A stretch of DNA of 64,000 bases from Dokdonella_A sp963834755 (GCA_963834755.1 CAWICQ010000013.1:258418-322417); one strand, 5' to 3'; shown: positions 34,727-44,046, numbered from the stretch's first letter. Program-made: numbers and translations. The notes: generated by a model from the sequence alone, not told the origin.

Positions 34727-35712
34727 CGCGAAGGCGGCGTGTCGGTGCCTTCATCGCGCTTCTCGTACGCGCGCACGATGCGCTGCACGAGCGGATGGCG
34801 CACGACGTCGTGCGCGGTGAAGAACGTGAAGGTGACGCCGTCGACGTCGCGCAGCACTTCGATCGCGTCGCGCAAACCGGACTTGACGTGACGCGGCAGG
34901 TCGGTCTGGGTCATGTCGCCGGTGACCACCGCGACCGAGCCGAAGCCAATCCGCGTCAGGAACATCTTCATCTGCTCGATCGTCGTGTTCTGCGCTTCGT
35001 CGAGGATTACGAACGAATCGTTCAACGTGCGCCCGCGCATGTACGCGAGCGGCGCAATCTCGATCACGTTGCGCTCGATGAGCTTCATGACCTTTTCGAT
35101 GCCGAGCATTTCGTACAGCGCGTCGTAGAGCGGACGCAGGTACGGATCGACCTTTTGCGTGAGATCGCCCGGCAGGAAGCCCAGCTTTTCGCCGGCCTCG
35201 ACCGCCGGACGCACCAGCACGAGCCGCTGCACGCGATTGTCGTTGAGCGCATCGACCGCCATCGCGACCGCGAGATAGGTCTTGCCGGTGCCGGCCGGGC
35301 CGACGCCGAAATTGATGTCGTGCGTCGCGATCGCGTGCAGATAGCGCTGCTGATTCGGACCGCGGCCGCGGATCGTGCCGCGCTTGACCTTGATCGCGAC
35401 GGCCTGCGCGCCTTCCGCCGCGGTGGCATCCAGCGCGTCGATGCCGGACTCGGCGAGATGCAGGTTGATCTGTTGCCCGGTCAGCGTTTCATTCTCGGTC
35501 ACGTCGTAAAGCTCGCGCAGCAGGCGCTCGGCCGTGCGCACCGAATGATCGGCGCCGGTCACCCGGAACACATTGCCGCGATTGGCGATCTCGACGCCGA
35601 GGCGGAGCTCGATCTGGCGCAAGTGCTCGTCGAACGGGCCGTTGAGATTGGCCAGACGTTCGTTGTCGTCGGGCTCGAGCGTGAAATCGCGGTGGTCGGT
35701 ATGGTCGGTCAT
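34723..35712 (-). CDS. phoH: PhoH family ATPase (YbeZ)
   Basis: A 329-residue P-loop ATPase with Walker A GVGPAGTGKTYLA, Walker B VILDEAQN and the later GDMTQTDLP. An N-terminal region (about 20-110) resembles a KH-like RNA-binding part. PhoH/YbeZ works with YbeY in rRNA processing. ATG 35712 is preceded by AGAGG; a longer frame exists but reads through the structured leader. The leader holds a GGA-loop hairpin shared with petA. Confidence 0.95.
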   Translation of the reverse strand: MTDHTDHRDFTLEPDDNERLANLNGPFDEHLRQIELRLGVEIANRGNVFRVTGADHSVRTAERLLRELYDVTENETLTGQQINLHLAESGIDALDATAAEGAQAVAIKVKRGTIRGRGPNQQRYLHAIATHDINFGVGPAGTGKTYLAVAMAVDALNDNRVQRLVLVRPAVEAGEKLGFLPGDLTQKVDPYLRPLYDALYEMLGIEKVMKLIERNVIEIAPLAYMRGRTLNDSFVILDEAQNTTIEQMKMFLTRIGFGSVAVVTGDMTQTDLPRHVKSGLRDAIEVLRDVDGVTFTFFTAHDVVRHPLVQRIVRAYEKRDEGTDTPPSR

Positions 35713-35726
35713 TTGGCCTCTACGGA

Positions 35727-35762
35727 CTTCCTTGCCCGAACCAGGGCGGCCTTCCTGGCCGC
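35727..35762 (-). promoter_or_regulatory. phoH leader hairpin with AGGAA loop
   Basis: On the minus strand, GCGGCC and GGCCGC enclose AGGAA (35746-35762), followed after 12 nt by AAGGAAG (35727-35733) and CCG, 33 nt before the start codon. The petA leader is nearly identical through the stem (GTGCGGCCAGGA, GGCCGC). The stem-loop with GGA in the loop and a second downstream GGA fits CsrA/RsmA-type leaders. Confidence 0.42.
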
Positions 35763-35767
35763 ACTTC

Positions 35768-36262
35768 TCATAAAGCGCGGTGCATGATGTGAATAGCGGT
35801 CGGGCCGAGCGTCGCGTGGCGGAACGCGCCCGGCACCGTGCCGACGATCTCAAAGCCGTGACGCTGCCAGAGTTTCACTGCGGTGGTGTTCGTCGCGACG
35901 ACGAAATTGAACTGTATCGCGGCGAAACCGGCACGGCGCGCGGCGTCGAGCGAATGCTCGCACATCGCCGAAGCGATGCCTTGGCCGCGCGCGTCGGCGG
36001 CGACCATGTAGCCGCAATTGGCGACGTGATCGCCGAGGCCGGGCTGGTTCGGTCTCAAGAGATAGCAGCCGATCACGCGGCCATCGCGCTCGGCGACGAA
36101 CGTGCGGCTCGGCGGCGTCGTCCACAAGGCCCGCGCTTCTTCGAAGCGCATGTCGGGCGGATAACTGTAGGTGTCGCCCGCAGCGATGACCGAGTGGAAC
36201 AGCGGCCACACCGCTTCGAATTCCGCCGCTTGGATCTCGCGGATGACGAGCGCGCCGCTCAC
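35768..36262 (-). CDS. GNAT family N-acetyltransferase
   Basis: A 164-residue acetyltransferase. The acetyl-CoA site is in GYMVAADARGQGIASAM (the R/Q-x-x-G-x-A/G type), then LDAARRAGFAAIQFN and TAVKLWQRHGFEIVGTVPGAF complete the fold. It starts at GTG 36262 within the miaB stop (GTGA), so it is coupled to miaB, and it precedes phoH. The substrate is unknown; the position near tRNA and ribosome enzymes does not identify it. Confidence 0.88.
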   Translation of the reverse strand: MSGALVIREIQAAEFEAVWPLFHSVIAAGDTYSYPPDMRFEEARALWTTPPSRTFVAERDGRVIGCYLLRPNQPGLGDHVANCGYMVAADARGQGIASAMCEHSLDAARRAGFAAIQFNFVVATNTTAVKLWQRHGFEIVGTVPGAFRHATLGPTAIHIMHRAL

Positions 36263-37605
36263 GACGCCAGCGCGGTCTCCGCGAGCGCGACGCGCCCGCG
36301 CAAGGAATTGCTCATCGCTTCGGTGATCGTCACATCGACGAACCGGCCGATCATGCGCGGCGCGCCCGCGAAGTTGACGAAGCGCATGTTCTCGGTGCGT
36401 CCGGTCAGCTCGTTGGCGCGCTTGCGACTCGGACCCTCGACGAGGACGCGTTGCGTTGTACCGACCATCGCCGCGGCGATGCGTTTCGCGTTTGCATTGA
36501 TCGTCGCCTGCAGGCGCGCGAGACGTTCGTGCTTGACCGCATCGGACGTATCGTCGGCGAGATTGGCCGCCGGCGTGCCCGGCCGCTTCGAATAAATGAA
36601 CGAAAAGCTCTGATCGAAGCCGACGTCGTCGATCAGCTTCATGGTCTTTTCGAAATCGGCGTCGGTCTCGCCCGGGAAGCCGACGATGAAATCGGACGAG
36701 ATGCAAATGTCCGGGCGCACGGCGCGCAGCTTGCGGAGCTTGTGCTTGAACTCGAGTGCCGTGTAGCCGCGTTTCATCGCAGCGAGAATGCGATCCGAAC
36801 CCGATTGCACCGGCAGATGCAGGAAATTCGCGAGTTTCTCGACGTTCGCATACGCATCGATCAGCGAATCGGAAAATTCGAGCGGATGCGAAGTCGTGAA
36901 GCGGATACGGCCGATGCCGTCGATTTCAGCGATCGCGTGAATCAGCAGGCCGAGATCGGCGATGGCGCCATCATGCATCGGCCCGCGATAGGCATTGACG
37001 TTCTGGCCGAGCAGCGTCACTTCGCGCACGCCCTGATCGGCGAGCGTCGCGATCTCGGCGACGACATCGTCGAACGGGCGCGAGATTTCCTCGCCGCGCG
37101 TGTACGGCACGACGCAGAACGTGCAGTACTTCGAGCAGCCTTCCATGATCGAGACGAACGCGGTCGGACCTTCGGCGCGCGGCTCGGGCAGGCGATCGAA
37201 TTTTTCGATTTCGGGAAACGAGATATCGACCTGCGGTTTCCCGGTCGCGCGGCGTGCCTCGATCATTTCGGGCAGGCGATGCAGCGTCTGCGGTCCGAAC
37301 ACCAGATCGACGAACGGCGCGCGCTTGACGATCGCTGCGCCCTCCTGGCTCGCCACGCAGCCACCGACGCCGATGACGACAGCCTTGTTCTCCTGCTTCA
37401 ACGCTTTCCAGCGGCCGAGCTGACTGAAGACTTTTTCCTGCGCTTTCTCGCGGATCGAACAGGTGTTGATCAGGATGACGTCGGCTTCGTTTTCGTTCTC
37501 GGTCAAGACGAGGCCGTGCGCGGCCGCGAGTACGTCGGCCATCTTGGCCGAGTCGTACTCGTTCATCTGGCAACCGTGGGTTTTGATGAAAAGCTTGCCC
37601 GTCAT
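36259..37605 (-). CDS. miaB: tRNA-2-methylthio-N6-dimethylallyladenosine synthase
   Basis: A radical-SAM methylthiotransferase, 448 residues, acting at A37 of tRNAs. The N-terminal UPF0004 domain has KTHGCQMNEYDS, NTCSIREKA and GVGGCVASQEG (three cluster cysteines); the radical-SAM motif is EGCSKYCTFCVVPYTRG; a C-terminal TRAM domain (VLVEGPSRK, NMRFVNF) follows. I use ATG 37605 because the position three codons upstream is TTG. It is followed by the GNAT gene with a 4-nt overlap. Confidence 0.97.
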   Translation of the reverse strand: MTGKLFIKTHGCQMNEYDSAKMADVLAAAHGLVLTENENEADVILINTCSIREKAQEKVFSQLGRWKALKQENKAVVIGVGGCVASQEGAAIVKRAPFVDLVFGPQTLHRLPEMIEARRATGKPQVDISFPEIEKFDRLPEPRAEGPTAFVSIMEGCSKYCTFCVVPYTRGEEISRPFDDVVAEIATLADQGVREVTLLGQNVNAYRGPMHDGAIADLGLLIHAIAEIDGIGRIRFTTSHPLEFSDSLIDAYANVEKLANFLHLPVQSGSDRILAAMKRGYTALEFKHKLRKLRAVRPDICISSDFIVGFPGETDADFEKTMKLIDDVGFDQSFSFIYSKRPGTPAANLADDTSDAVKHERLARLQATINANAKRIAAAMVGTTQRVLVEGPSRKRANELTGRTENMRFVNFAGAPRMIGRFVDVTITEAMSNSLRGRVALAETALAS

Positions 37606-37756
37606 GGCGCTCAAATGGCTGGAAAATCAAGTCGGCCCAATAGTTTACGTTCTGGCGAGGGTCGCCGCCAGAGGTTATTCGCGATAGCATGGCGCGGGTG
37701 CCGGCGCTTGGCAGCGTGATGCAGCTTATGGAAACTCTGGCGTCGGGAAGGGTTCA

Positions 37757-38821
37757 ATGATGTCCATGTCGCGCCGATTTGCCACGCCGATGTTGCTGGC
37801 CCTGCTCGGGGTCGCGGGCGTCGTTGCGGCGAATTCGGCGGCGCGGGCCGGCGTTCTCTATCGCTGCGAGGGGCCGAACGGCTCGATTGCGTATACGAAC
37901 AAGGCGTCCGAGTTCACCCAGTGCAGCGAGCTTTCGCGATACGCCGATGCGCCGGTGAAGAAAGACACTTCGCTGAAAAAGGCGACCCGGCATAGCGTCC
38001 CGGCCAAAGCCGCGGCCGCCCCGGCGGCGCTCGCCAGCAACGGCAACGGCTGGGAATATCGCGAAAACGTCCGCGAAAAACCCGATGTGAAAGCGGCGTC
38101 GTTCGGCGCGACCAGCACGGCGTTGCCGCTGCGCGCGACCGAATCCGGCGTCGAAAGCACGGCGTTGCTGATCAGGACGCCGCCGCCGTCGCTGCCGGTC
38201 GCCAACATGGTCGCCAGCACGCAGCCGGTGGCGGTCGAACCTGCGAAATCGATGCCGAAGATCCTGCGCGGAGCCGTTTACCGCGTGCAGCGCGCGAACG
38301 GCATAACCGAATACACGAACGTCAAGCCGAGCAGTGGCGCAACGTTCGCCGTGCTGTTCACCTACATCGCAACGTGCGTCGCGTGCGACGTGCATTCGAA
38401 GATCGACTTCGCGCGAACCGCGCTCAATCTCGATGCGTACAAGGACGAGATTGCCGCCGCGGCGGCAAGCACCGGCGTCGACGTCGCGCTGCTGCGTGCA
38501 GTGATTCATGCCGAATCGGCGTTCAATCCGATGGCCGTGTCGAACAAGGGCGCGCAGGGCCTGATGCAGCTGATGCCGGATACCGCCGGCGATCTCGGCG
38601 TCAACGATGCGTTCGACGTCGGGCAGAACATCGGCGGCGGCGCGAAGTATCTCGCGCAGCTGCTCAAGGACTTCAACGGCAACACCCAGCTCGCGACCGC
38701 CGCGTACAACGCCGGCGAGGGAGCCGTGCAGAAATACGGCGGCGTGCCACCGTACGACGAGACTCAGGTCTACGTGCAACGCGTCGAGCAGCTGCGCGAT
38801 CGGTACAAGAAAGCGCTTTGA
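37757..38821 (+). CDS. Lytic murein transglycosylase with DUF4124-like N-terminus
   Basis: A 354-residue secreted protein with a signal peptide (MLLALLGVAGVVAANSAARA). Two DUF4124-type units (GVLYRCEGPNGSIAYTNK and AVYRVQRANGITEYTN) sit N-terminal, then a Pro/Ala-rich linker, then an SLT/GH23 domain (about 215-350) with the catalytic glutamate in HAESAFNPMAVS, GLMQLMPDTA, and ATAAYNAGEGAV. It cleaves glycan strands with 1,6-anhydroMurNAc formation. It is divergent from miaB and followed by a REP pair. Confidence 0.93.
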   Translation: MMSMSRRFATPMLLALLGVAGVVAANSAARAGVLYRCEGPNGSIAYTNKASEFTQCSELSRYADAPVKKDTSLKKATRHSVPAKAAAAPAALASNGNGWEYRENVREKPDVKAASFGATSTALPLRATESGVESTALLIRTPPPSLPVANMVASTQPVAVEPAKSMPKILRGAVYRVQRANGITEYTNVKPSSGATFAVLFTYIATCVACDVHSKIDFARTALNLDAYKDEIAAAAASTGVDVALLRAVIHAESAFNPMAVSNKGAQGLMQLMPDTAGDLGVNDAFDVGQNIGGGAKYLAQLLKDFNGNTQLATAAYNAGEGAVQKYGGVPPYDETQVYVQRVEQLRDRYKKAL

Positions 38822-38841
38822 CTGCGCGCCGGATGGTTTTC

Positions 38842-38953
38842 ACCTCTCCCGCTTGCGGGGGAGGTCGCCCGCAGGGCGGGTGGGGGAAGCGGAGTGGAGC
38901 GTCTCGCCAGATTGCCCTCACCCCAGCCCTCTCCCGCAAGCGGGAGATGGGGA
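38842..38953. repeat. Head-to-head REP pair
   Basis: CCTCTCCCGCTTGCGGGGGAGG begins it (with GCCCGCAGGGCGGGTGGGGG next), and CCCTCACCCCAGCCCTCTCCC then GCAAGCGGGAG end it (shown in parts). It fills most of the 204-nt gap between the convergent lytic transglycosylase and DegS genes and could act as a bidirectional stop or mRNA-end stabiliser. Confidence 0.8.
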
Positions 38954-39025
38954 ATTCAGCGTCTCGCTTGACGGAGTCACGCCCCCGGCTCTCGAAAGAG
39001 TCAAGCGCCAGACTCTCGACAAAAT

Positions 39026-40213
39026 TCAAGCGCCGGTCGTGCTCGGCGGCGGGCGTTGCACGAGCGTCAAATCGGCGCTGAACGGCGCGTTGCGGCGCAG
39101 TCCTTCAATGTGCACTTTTGTGCCGGGCGCGAGCGCGGCCTCGCGATTCAGGAGATCGATCTGATCGATGATCGGGCTGCCGTCGAGCGACAGCAGCACG
39201 TCGCCGGGCTGCAGTCCGGTTTGCGCGGCGGGACTTTCCGGAATCACACGCAGAATATAGACGCCACGCTGACGCTGGCTGACGCCGGGTTGCAGCGGAA
39301 GATCGGTGTAGTCGGCGCCGATCCAGCCGCGGATCACCTTGCCGTTCTTGATGATCTGCTCGAGCACCGCCTTGGCGGTTGCAACCGGGATCGCGAAGCC
39401 GATGCCTTCGGCGCCGGGCGTATACGTGCGACCGTCGGATGTCGGCGTGCGCGGGTACACCGCCGTGTTGATGCCGACGAGCTCGCCGAGCGCGTTGACC
39501 AGCGCGCCGCCCGAATTTCCGGCATTGATCGCGGCGTCGGTCTGGATGAAATCCTCGTAGTTCGACATGCGCAACTGGCGGCCGGTGGCGCTGACGATGC
39601 CCATCGTCACGGTCTTGCCGATGCCGACCGGATTACCGATCGCGAGCACGACATCGCCGACATCGACGGCCGCGTCGTCGGGAATGTCGATCGTCGGTAA
39701 ATCCTTGGCGTTGATCTTGAGCACCGCGAGATCCGTTTCGGCGTCGCTGCCGACGACCTGCGCGTGTGCGGCGCCGTTGTCGAGCCCGACCTGGATATCG
39801 TCGGCGCCGGCGATCACGTGATTGTTGGTCAGCACGTAGCCGTCGGCGGTGAAGACGACGCCCGAGCCGAGATTCTGCTGCAGCTTGCGCATCGGCCGGC
39901 CCTGCACGATGCCGAGCAGCCGCATCGTCAGCGAATCGCGCAGCTCCTGGCGTGGCGCGAGGTACGTCGTGATCTTGTTCGCGTAGATGTTGACCACCGC
40001 CGGCGACGCGCGCGACACCGCTTCGGCGTACGAGACGGGACCGTGCGTGCGGCCGACGATCGCGGTGTGGCTGGCCCGAGACGCATTGTTCGAAACGCCG
40101 CGCAAGCGCGACACCAGGTCCGGTGCCAACACGCTCAACACGAACGCGGCGGCGAGGCCGATCACGGCGAAGCGAGCGATGAATGCGAGGATGCGGAGCG
40201 TGGCGGGAGACAT
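39026..40213 (-). CDS. degS: DegS/AlgW-like inner-membrane HtrA protease
   Basis: A 395-residue serine protease with one N-terminal membrane anchor (LRILAFIARFAVIGLAAAFVL, abbreviated), a trypsin-like domain and one PDZ domain, the DegS/AlgW plan. The triad is His in TNNHVIAGAD, Asp in ETDLAVLKI and Ser in NAGNSGGALV. The PDZ segment is GVYILRVIPESPAAQTGLQPG. In related bacteria this protease starts sigma-E (AlgU) signalling on envelope stress by cutting the anti-sigma factor. It is divergent from petABC, a common layout in gammaproteobacteria. Confidence 0.93.
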   Translation of the reverse strand: MSPATLRILAFIARFAVIGLAAAFVLSVLAPDLVSRLRGVSNNASRASHTAIVGRTHGPVSYAEAVSRASPAVVNIYANKITTYLAPRQELRDSLTMRLLGIVQGRPMRKLQQNLGSGVVFTADGYVLTNNHVIAGADDIQVGLDNGAAHAQVVGSDAETDLAVLKINAKDLPTIDIPDDAAVDVGDVVLAIGNPVGIGKTVTMGIVSATGRQLRMSNYEDFIQTDAAINAGNSGGALVNALGELVGINTAVYPRTPTSDGRTYTPGAEGIGFAIPVATAKAVLEQIIKNGKVIRGWIGADYTDLPLQPGVSQRQRGVYILRVIPESPAAQTGLQPGDVLLSLDGSPIIDQIDLLNREAALAPGTKVHIEGLRRNAPFSADLTLVQRPPPSTTGA

Positions 40214-40411
40214 CGAATTCGCGGGCGAGGCGTCGGCAGGTTCACAGCGCAGCGACCGCGAGTTTGATTGTGCGGTGCGGAGGCGTTCGATAAACTATCA
40301 CGATTTTGGGGCTCGCCCTAGCGCGGGCGGCGCGCCGCGCGCGGGATTGCGGCGCGCTGACGCGCCCATATCTACGTAACGCAGCCCGAAAACTGCTGTT
40401 TTTTGAAGAGT

Positions 40412-40450
40412 GCGGCCAGGACGGCCGCTCTGTTCTTGCGATCAAGGAGG
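40412..40450 (+). promoter_or_regulatory. petA leader hairpin with AGGAC loop
   Basis: GCGGCC (40412-40417), loop AGGAC, GGCCGC (40423-40428), then AAGGAGG at 40444-40450 and the ATG at 40474. The strong AAGGAGG is 23 nt from the ATG, too far for an ordinary ribosome site, which suggests a regulatory or structural role. Compare the phoH and manC leaders. A TAAACT box at 40291-40296 may be the -10. Confidence 0.42.
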
Positions 40451-40473
40451 ACCGCACAAGTACGAGGTGCTGG

Positions 40474-41076
40474 ATGGCGAACGATGCGGTAATTGACAAG
40501 GGTCGTCGCCGGTTCCTGACGGCGACGACGTCCGTCGTCGGAGGCGCCGGTGTCGTAGTCGCGGCGATTCCTTTCATCAAGTCGTGGGAACCGAGCGCGG
40601 CGGCGAAATCGGCGGGCGCACCGGTCGAAGCCTACATCGGCAAGATCGAACCGGGCCAGAAAGTCACGTTCGCGTGGCGCGGACTGCCGGTGTTCGTGAT
40701 CAACCGCACCAAGGCGCAACTCGATTCGCTGACCGCGGTCGATGCGCGGCTCAAGGATCCCAAGTCCGAAAATACCGATCAGCAGCCGAAGTATGCCGAG
40801 AACGAATATCGCTCGATCAAGCCGGAATGGCTGGTGATCGTCGGCATCTGCACGCACCTTGGCTGCGTGCCGGATTACTTCCCGGATCTGAAACCCGAAC
40901 CGTTCGATCCGCAGTGGAAAGGCGGCTTCTATTGCCCGTGCCACAAATCGCGCTATGACATGGCCGGCCGCGTGTACGACGGCGTGCCTGCGCCGGCGAA
41001 CCTCGCGGTGCCGCCGTACAAGTTCATCGACGACACGCACATCATGATCGGCGTCGATCCGCAAGGAGCCGCGTGA
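40474..41076 (+). CDS. petA: Ubiquinol-cytochrome c reductase Rieske iron-sulfur subunit
   Basis: A 200-residue Rieske [2Fe-2S] protein of the bc1 complex, facing the periplasm. A Tat-type leader (RRRFLTATTSVVGGAGV) precedes the anchor. Cluster motifs are CTHLGC (about 126-131) and CPCHKS (about 154-159). The gene overlaps petB and heads the petABC operon, the central respiratory electron step between ubiquinol and cytochrome c. Confidence 0.97.
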   Translation: MANDAVIDKGRRRFLTATTSVVGGAGVVVAAIPFIKSWEPSAAAKSAGAPVEAYIGKIEPGQKVTFAWRGLPVFVINRTKAQLDSLTAVDARLKDPKSENTDQQPKYAENEYRSIKPEWLVIVGICTHLGCVPDYFPDLKPEPFDPQWKGGFYCPCHKSRYDMAGRVYDGVPAPANLAVPPYKFIDDTHIMIGVDPQGAA

Positions 41077-42371
41077 TGGGCACGACGTACGTTCGCCTGC
41101 ACCCGAGGAACAAGGTGCTGGGCTGGATCGAAGACCGCCTGCCGTGGCTCTCGTTCTTGTCCCAGCACACGACGGGTTACTACGCGCCGAAGAATTTCAA
41201 CCTCTGGTACTACTTCGGCTCGCTCGCGCTGGTCCTATTGGTCAACCAGATCCTGACCGGCATCTTCCTCACGATGTTCTACAAGCCCAACGCGGCGGAA
41301 GCGTTCGCGTCGATCGAATACATCATGCGCGATGTCGACTGGGGCTGGCTGATCCGCTACATGCACTCGACCGGCGCATCGCTGTTCTTCGTGGTCGTGT
41401 ATCTGCACATGTTCCGCGGTCTCATGTACGGCTCGTACAAGAAGCCGCGCGAGCTGATCTGGATCATCGGCATGCTGATCTTCCTCACGCTGATGGCCGA
41501 GGCGTTCATGGGCTACGTGCTGCCGTGGGGCAACATGTCGTTCTGGGGCGCCAAGGTGATCATCTCGCTGTTCGGCGCGGTTCCGGTGATCGGCGACACG
41601 CTGGTGCAGTGGATCATGGGCGACTACCTGCCGGCCGACGCGACGCTGAACCGTTTCTTCGCATTGCACGTGATCGCGCTGCCGCTGGTTTTGCTGCTGC
41701 TCGTCGTGCTGCACCTCGGTGCGCTGCACGAAGTCGGCTCGAACAATCCGGATGGCGTCGAGATCAAGGACAAGAAAAAGCCCGACGGCACGCCGCTCGA
41801 CGGCATCGCGTTCCATCCGTACTACACCGTGAAGGATCTCTTCGGCACGGGCGCCTTCCTGCTGCTCGCCGCGTTCATCATCTTCTATGCGCCGACCTTC
41901 GGCGGCTGGTTCCTCGAGCCCGACAACTTCATTCCGGCGAACAACCTCGCCACGCCCGCGCACATCAAGCCGGTCTGGTACTTCACGCCGTACTACGCGA
42001 TGTTGCGCATGATTCCGTGGAAGCTTCCCGGGGTGATCGTCATGTTCTTCGGCATCGTGCTGCTGTTCTTCATGCCATGGCTCGATCGCGGTATCGTCAA
42101 GTCGATCCGCTACCGCGGGCTCGGCTACAAGGTCATGCTGGGCCTGTTCGCCTTCTCGTTCGTGATGCTCGGCGCGGTCGGCGCCGGCTTCACCGCGGAA
42201 AAGATTCCGGAATGGTTCGGTGCGGATGCGAATGTCACCGTCATCGAGAACGCGTTCGGCCGTTTCTGGCTCGCAGTCTACTTCGCGTTTTTTCTTTTCC
42301 TCTGGGCCTACACGTACTTCGGCAAGGAAAAGACCAAGCCGGTGCCTGATCGGGTGACGACCCATGCGTGA
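41076..42371 (+). CDS. petB: Cytochrome b of the bc1 complex
   Basis: A 431-residue multi-helix membrane protein with two b-heme His pairs on helices B and D (HSTGASLFFVVVYLHMFRGL carries the first pair; HVIALPLVLLLLVVLHLGALH the second, quoted in part), and the Q-site PEWY-type segment as KPVWYFTPYYAML. ATG 41076 shares a base with the petA stop (TGATG); the GTG at 41073 is an alternative. petC begins 8 nt inside its end. Confidence 0.97.
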   Translation: MGTTYVRLHPRNKVLGWIEDRLPWLSFLSQHTTGYYAPKNFNLWYYFGSLALVLLVNQILTGIFLTMFYKPNAAEAFASIEYIMRDVDWGWLIRYMHSTGASLFFVVVYLHMFRGLMYGSYKKPRELIWIIGMLIFLTLMAEAFMGYVLPWGNMSFWGAKVIISLFGAVPVIGDTLVQWIMGDYLPADATLNRFFALHVIALPLVLLLLVVLHLGALHEVGSNNPDGVEIKDKKKPDGTPLDGIAFHPYYTVKDLFGTGAFLLLAAFIIFYAPTFGGWFLEPDNFIPANNLATPAHIKPVWYFTPYYAMLRMIPWKLPGVIVMFFGIVLLFFMPWLDRGIVKSIRYRGLGYKVMLGLFAFSFVMLGAVGAGFTAEKIPEWFGADANVTVIENAFGRFWLAVYFAFFLFLWAYTYFGKEKTKPVPDRVTTHA

Positions 42372-43146
42372 AACCGCGAGCGTGACCTCGAACGTCATTT
42401 CAGGTAAAGGAATGCTGCGCCATCTCGCGCTCGTTGTGTGCGCAGTGCTCGGCTTTGCCGGCGTCGCCAACGCCGCCGAAGGCGAGGGCATGGAGCCGGC
42501 GAACGTGCGCATCGACAATCCGGCGTCGTTGCAGCGCGGCGCGCGGCTTTTCTTCAACTACTGCTCGGGTTGCCACAGCCTTCAATATCTGCGCTACTCG
42601 CGCATCGCCGAGGATCTCAAGCTCGACGAGCAGGATGTCGAAAACAACCTGATCTTCACCGGTGCGAAAATTGGCGACAAAGCCGTCAACAACATGCCGG
42701 CGACGATGTCCGCGGGCTTTTTCGGCAAGACGCCGCCCGATCTTTCGCTCGAGGCGCGGGCGAAAGGCTCGGACTGGGTCTACAACTACCTGAAGTCGTT
42801 CTATCTCGATTCGAGCCGCCCGGTCGGCTGGAACAACACCGTATTCCCGAATGCCTCGATGCCGAACGCGCTCTGGGAGCTGCAGGGCCTGCAGGTGGCG
42901 GTCAAGGCTCCGGCCGAGAAAGGCGCCGACGCCGCGGTTGAGAAACTCGAGATCAGGACACCCGGACGCCTGGATGCCGAACAGTTCGACCAGGCCGTCC
43001 GCGACATCACCGCATTCCTCAAATATGCCGGCGAGCCGGCGGCGCTGAAGCGCACGTCGATCGGCGTGTGGGTGCTGCTCTACCTCGCGTTGTTCACGTT
43101 CATCGCCTGGCTGCTCAAGCACGAATACTGGAAAGACGTGCACTGA
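42364..43146 (+). CDS. petC: Cytochrome c1 of the bc1 complex
   Basis: A 260-residue membrane-anchored c-type cytochrome. The signal segment (LRHLALVVCAVLGFAGVANA) is followed by the heme motif CSGCH at about residue 67 and by the sixth-ligand region FPNASMPNALWE, with a C-terminal anchor (VWVLLYLALFTFIAWLLKHEY, in part). It overlaps petB by 8 nt. ATG 42412 is an alternative start that sits right at the signal peptide, so the true N-terminus is uncertain by 16 residues. Confidence 0.95.
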   Translation: MRETASVTSNVISGKGMLRHLALVVCAVLGFAGVANAAEGEGMEPANVRIDNPASLQRGARLFFNYCSGCHSLQYLRYSRIAEDLKLDEQDVENNLIFTGAKIGDKAVNNMPATMSAGFFGKTPPDLSLEARAKGSDWVYNYLKSFYLDSSRPVGWNNTVFPNASMPNALWELQGLQVAVKAPAEKGADAAVEKLEIRTPGRLDAEQFDQAVRDITAFLKYAGEPAALKRTSIGVWVLLYLALFTFIAWLLKHEYWKDVH

Positions 43147-43373
43147 ACCGCCGGCAGGCGGCAGCGCACAACCGGGTGGGCGGTTTCGGCCGCACGGTCG
43201 CTGGTTCTCGAATATCCGGTCGTTGACCGGGCGGTTTCCCCTGGCCGCCATCGCGAGTGCGTCGTCATGACGCACCGCGGCACGAATTCATGTGCTGGCG
43301 ATCCGTCTAGGCGGTTGTCGGAGCGCGTAGTACATTCGCCGGAGGCGGCTGGTTCCCGGGAGGGGGTTCGAGA

Positions 43374-43997
43374 ATGGCCTTGAGTCAGCGTTCACGTACG
43401 GTCTTGACCCTTTACTCGGCCCGGGACTGCATCCATTGCCACCGCGTCCGCCTGGTGCTGGCCGCCAAAGGCGTGACTTACGATCTGGTCCCGGTCGATC
43501 TGGACGATCCGCCGGAGGACCTGCTCGACCTCAATCCGTACAACTCGGTGCCGACGCTGGTCGACCGCGATCTGGTGCTTTACGACACCAGCGTCATCTG
43601 CGAATACCTCGACGAGCGCTACCCGCATCCGCCGCTGATGCCGGTCGATCCACTCTCACGTGCACGCCTGCGCCTCGCGATCGTGCGCATCGAGAACGAC
43701 TGGCTGACCCTGGTCGACCAGATCGACGCCGGCGGCCGCACGGCCGATACAGCGCGCAAGGCGCTGCGCGACGAGCTGATCAAGAACGCCTCCGCGTTCA
43801 AGGCTTCGAAGTTCTTCCTCAGCCCCGAAATGAGCCTCGCCGACTGCGCGCTGGCGCCGTTGATCTGGCGACTCGACGCGCTCGGCGTTCAGCTGCCGCG
43901 CGAGGCGCATGTCATCATCGACTACGGCGAACGCATATTCCGCAGCCAGGGCTTTGCGCGCAGCCTGACTCCCGAAGAGAAACTACTGCGACCGTGA
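43374..43997 (+). CDS. sspA: Stringent starvation protein A (GST-fold)
   Basis: A 207-residue glutathione S-transferase-fold protein binding RNA polymerase rather than acting as a GST. The N-terminal thioredoxin-like part is TLYSARDCIHCHRVRLVLA, then NPYNSVPTLVDRDLVLYDTSVICEYLDERYPHPPL (in part), and the C-terminal helical domain ends SRSL. It is followed by sspB, the usual pair. The 227-nt gap before it (43147-43373) holds no gene; a TACATT -10-like site is at 43331. Confidence 0.93.
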   Translation: MALSQRSRTVLTLYSARDCIHCHRVRLVLAAKGVTYDLVPVDLDDPPEDLLDLNPYNSVPTLVDRDLVLYDTSVICEYLDERYPHPPLMPVDPLSRARLRLAIVRIENDWLTLVDQIDAGGRTADTARKALRDELIKNASAFKASKFFLSPEMSLADCALAPLIWRLDALGVQLPREAHVIIDYGERIFRSQGFARSLTPEEKLLRP

Positions 43998-44046
43998 TGC
44001 GTCATTCCAGAATCTTCCGCTCCGCGAACGCACCGAGGCGGTCGTC

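Noticed and set aside
35780..36595. 271-codon plus-strand frame
   Set aside because: Antisense to the GNAT and miaB genes; no domain.
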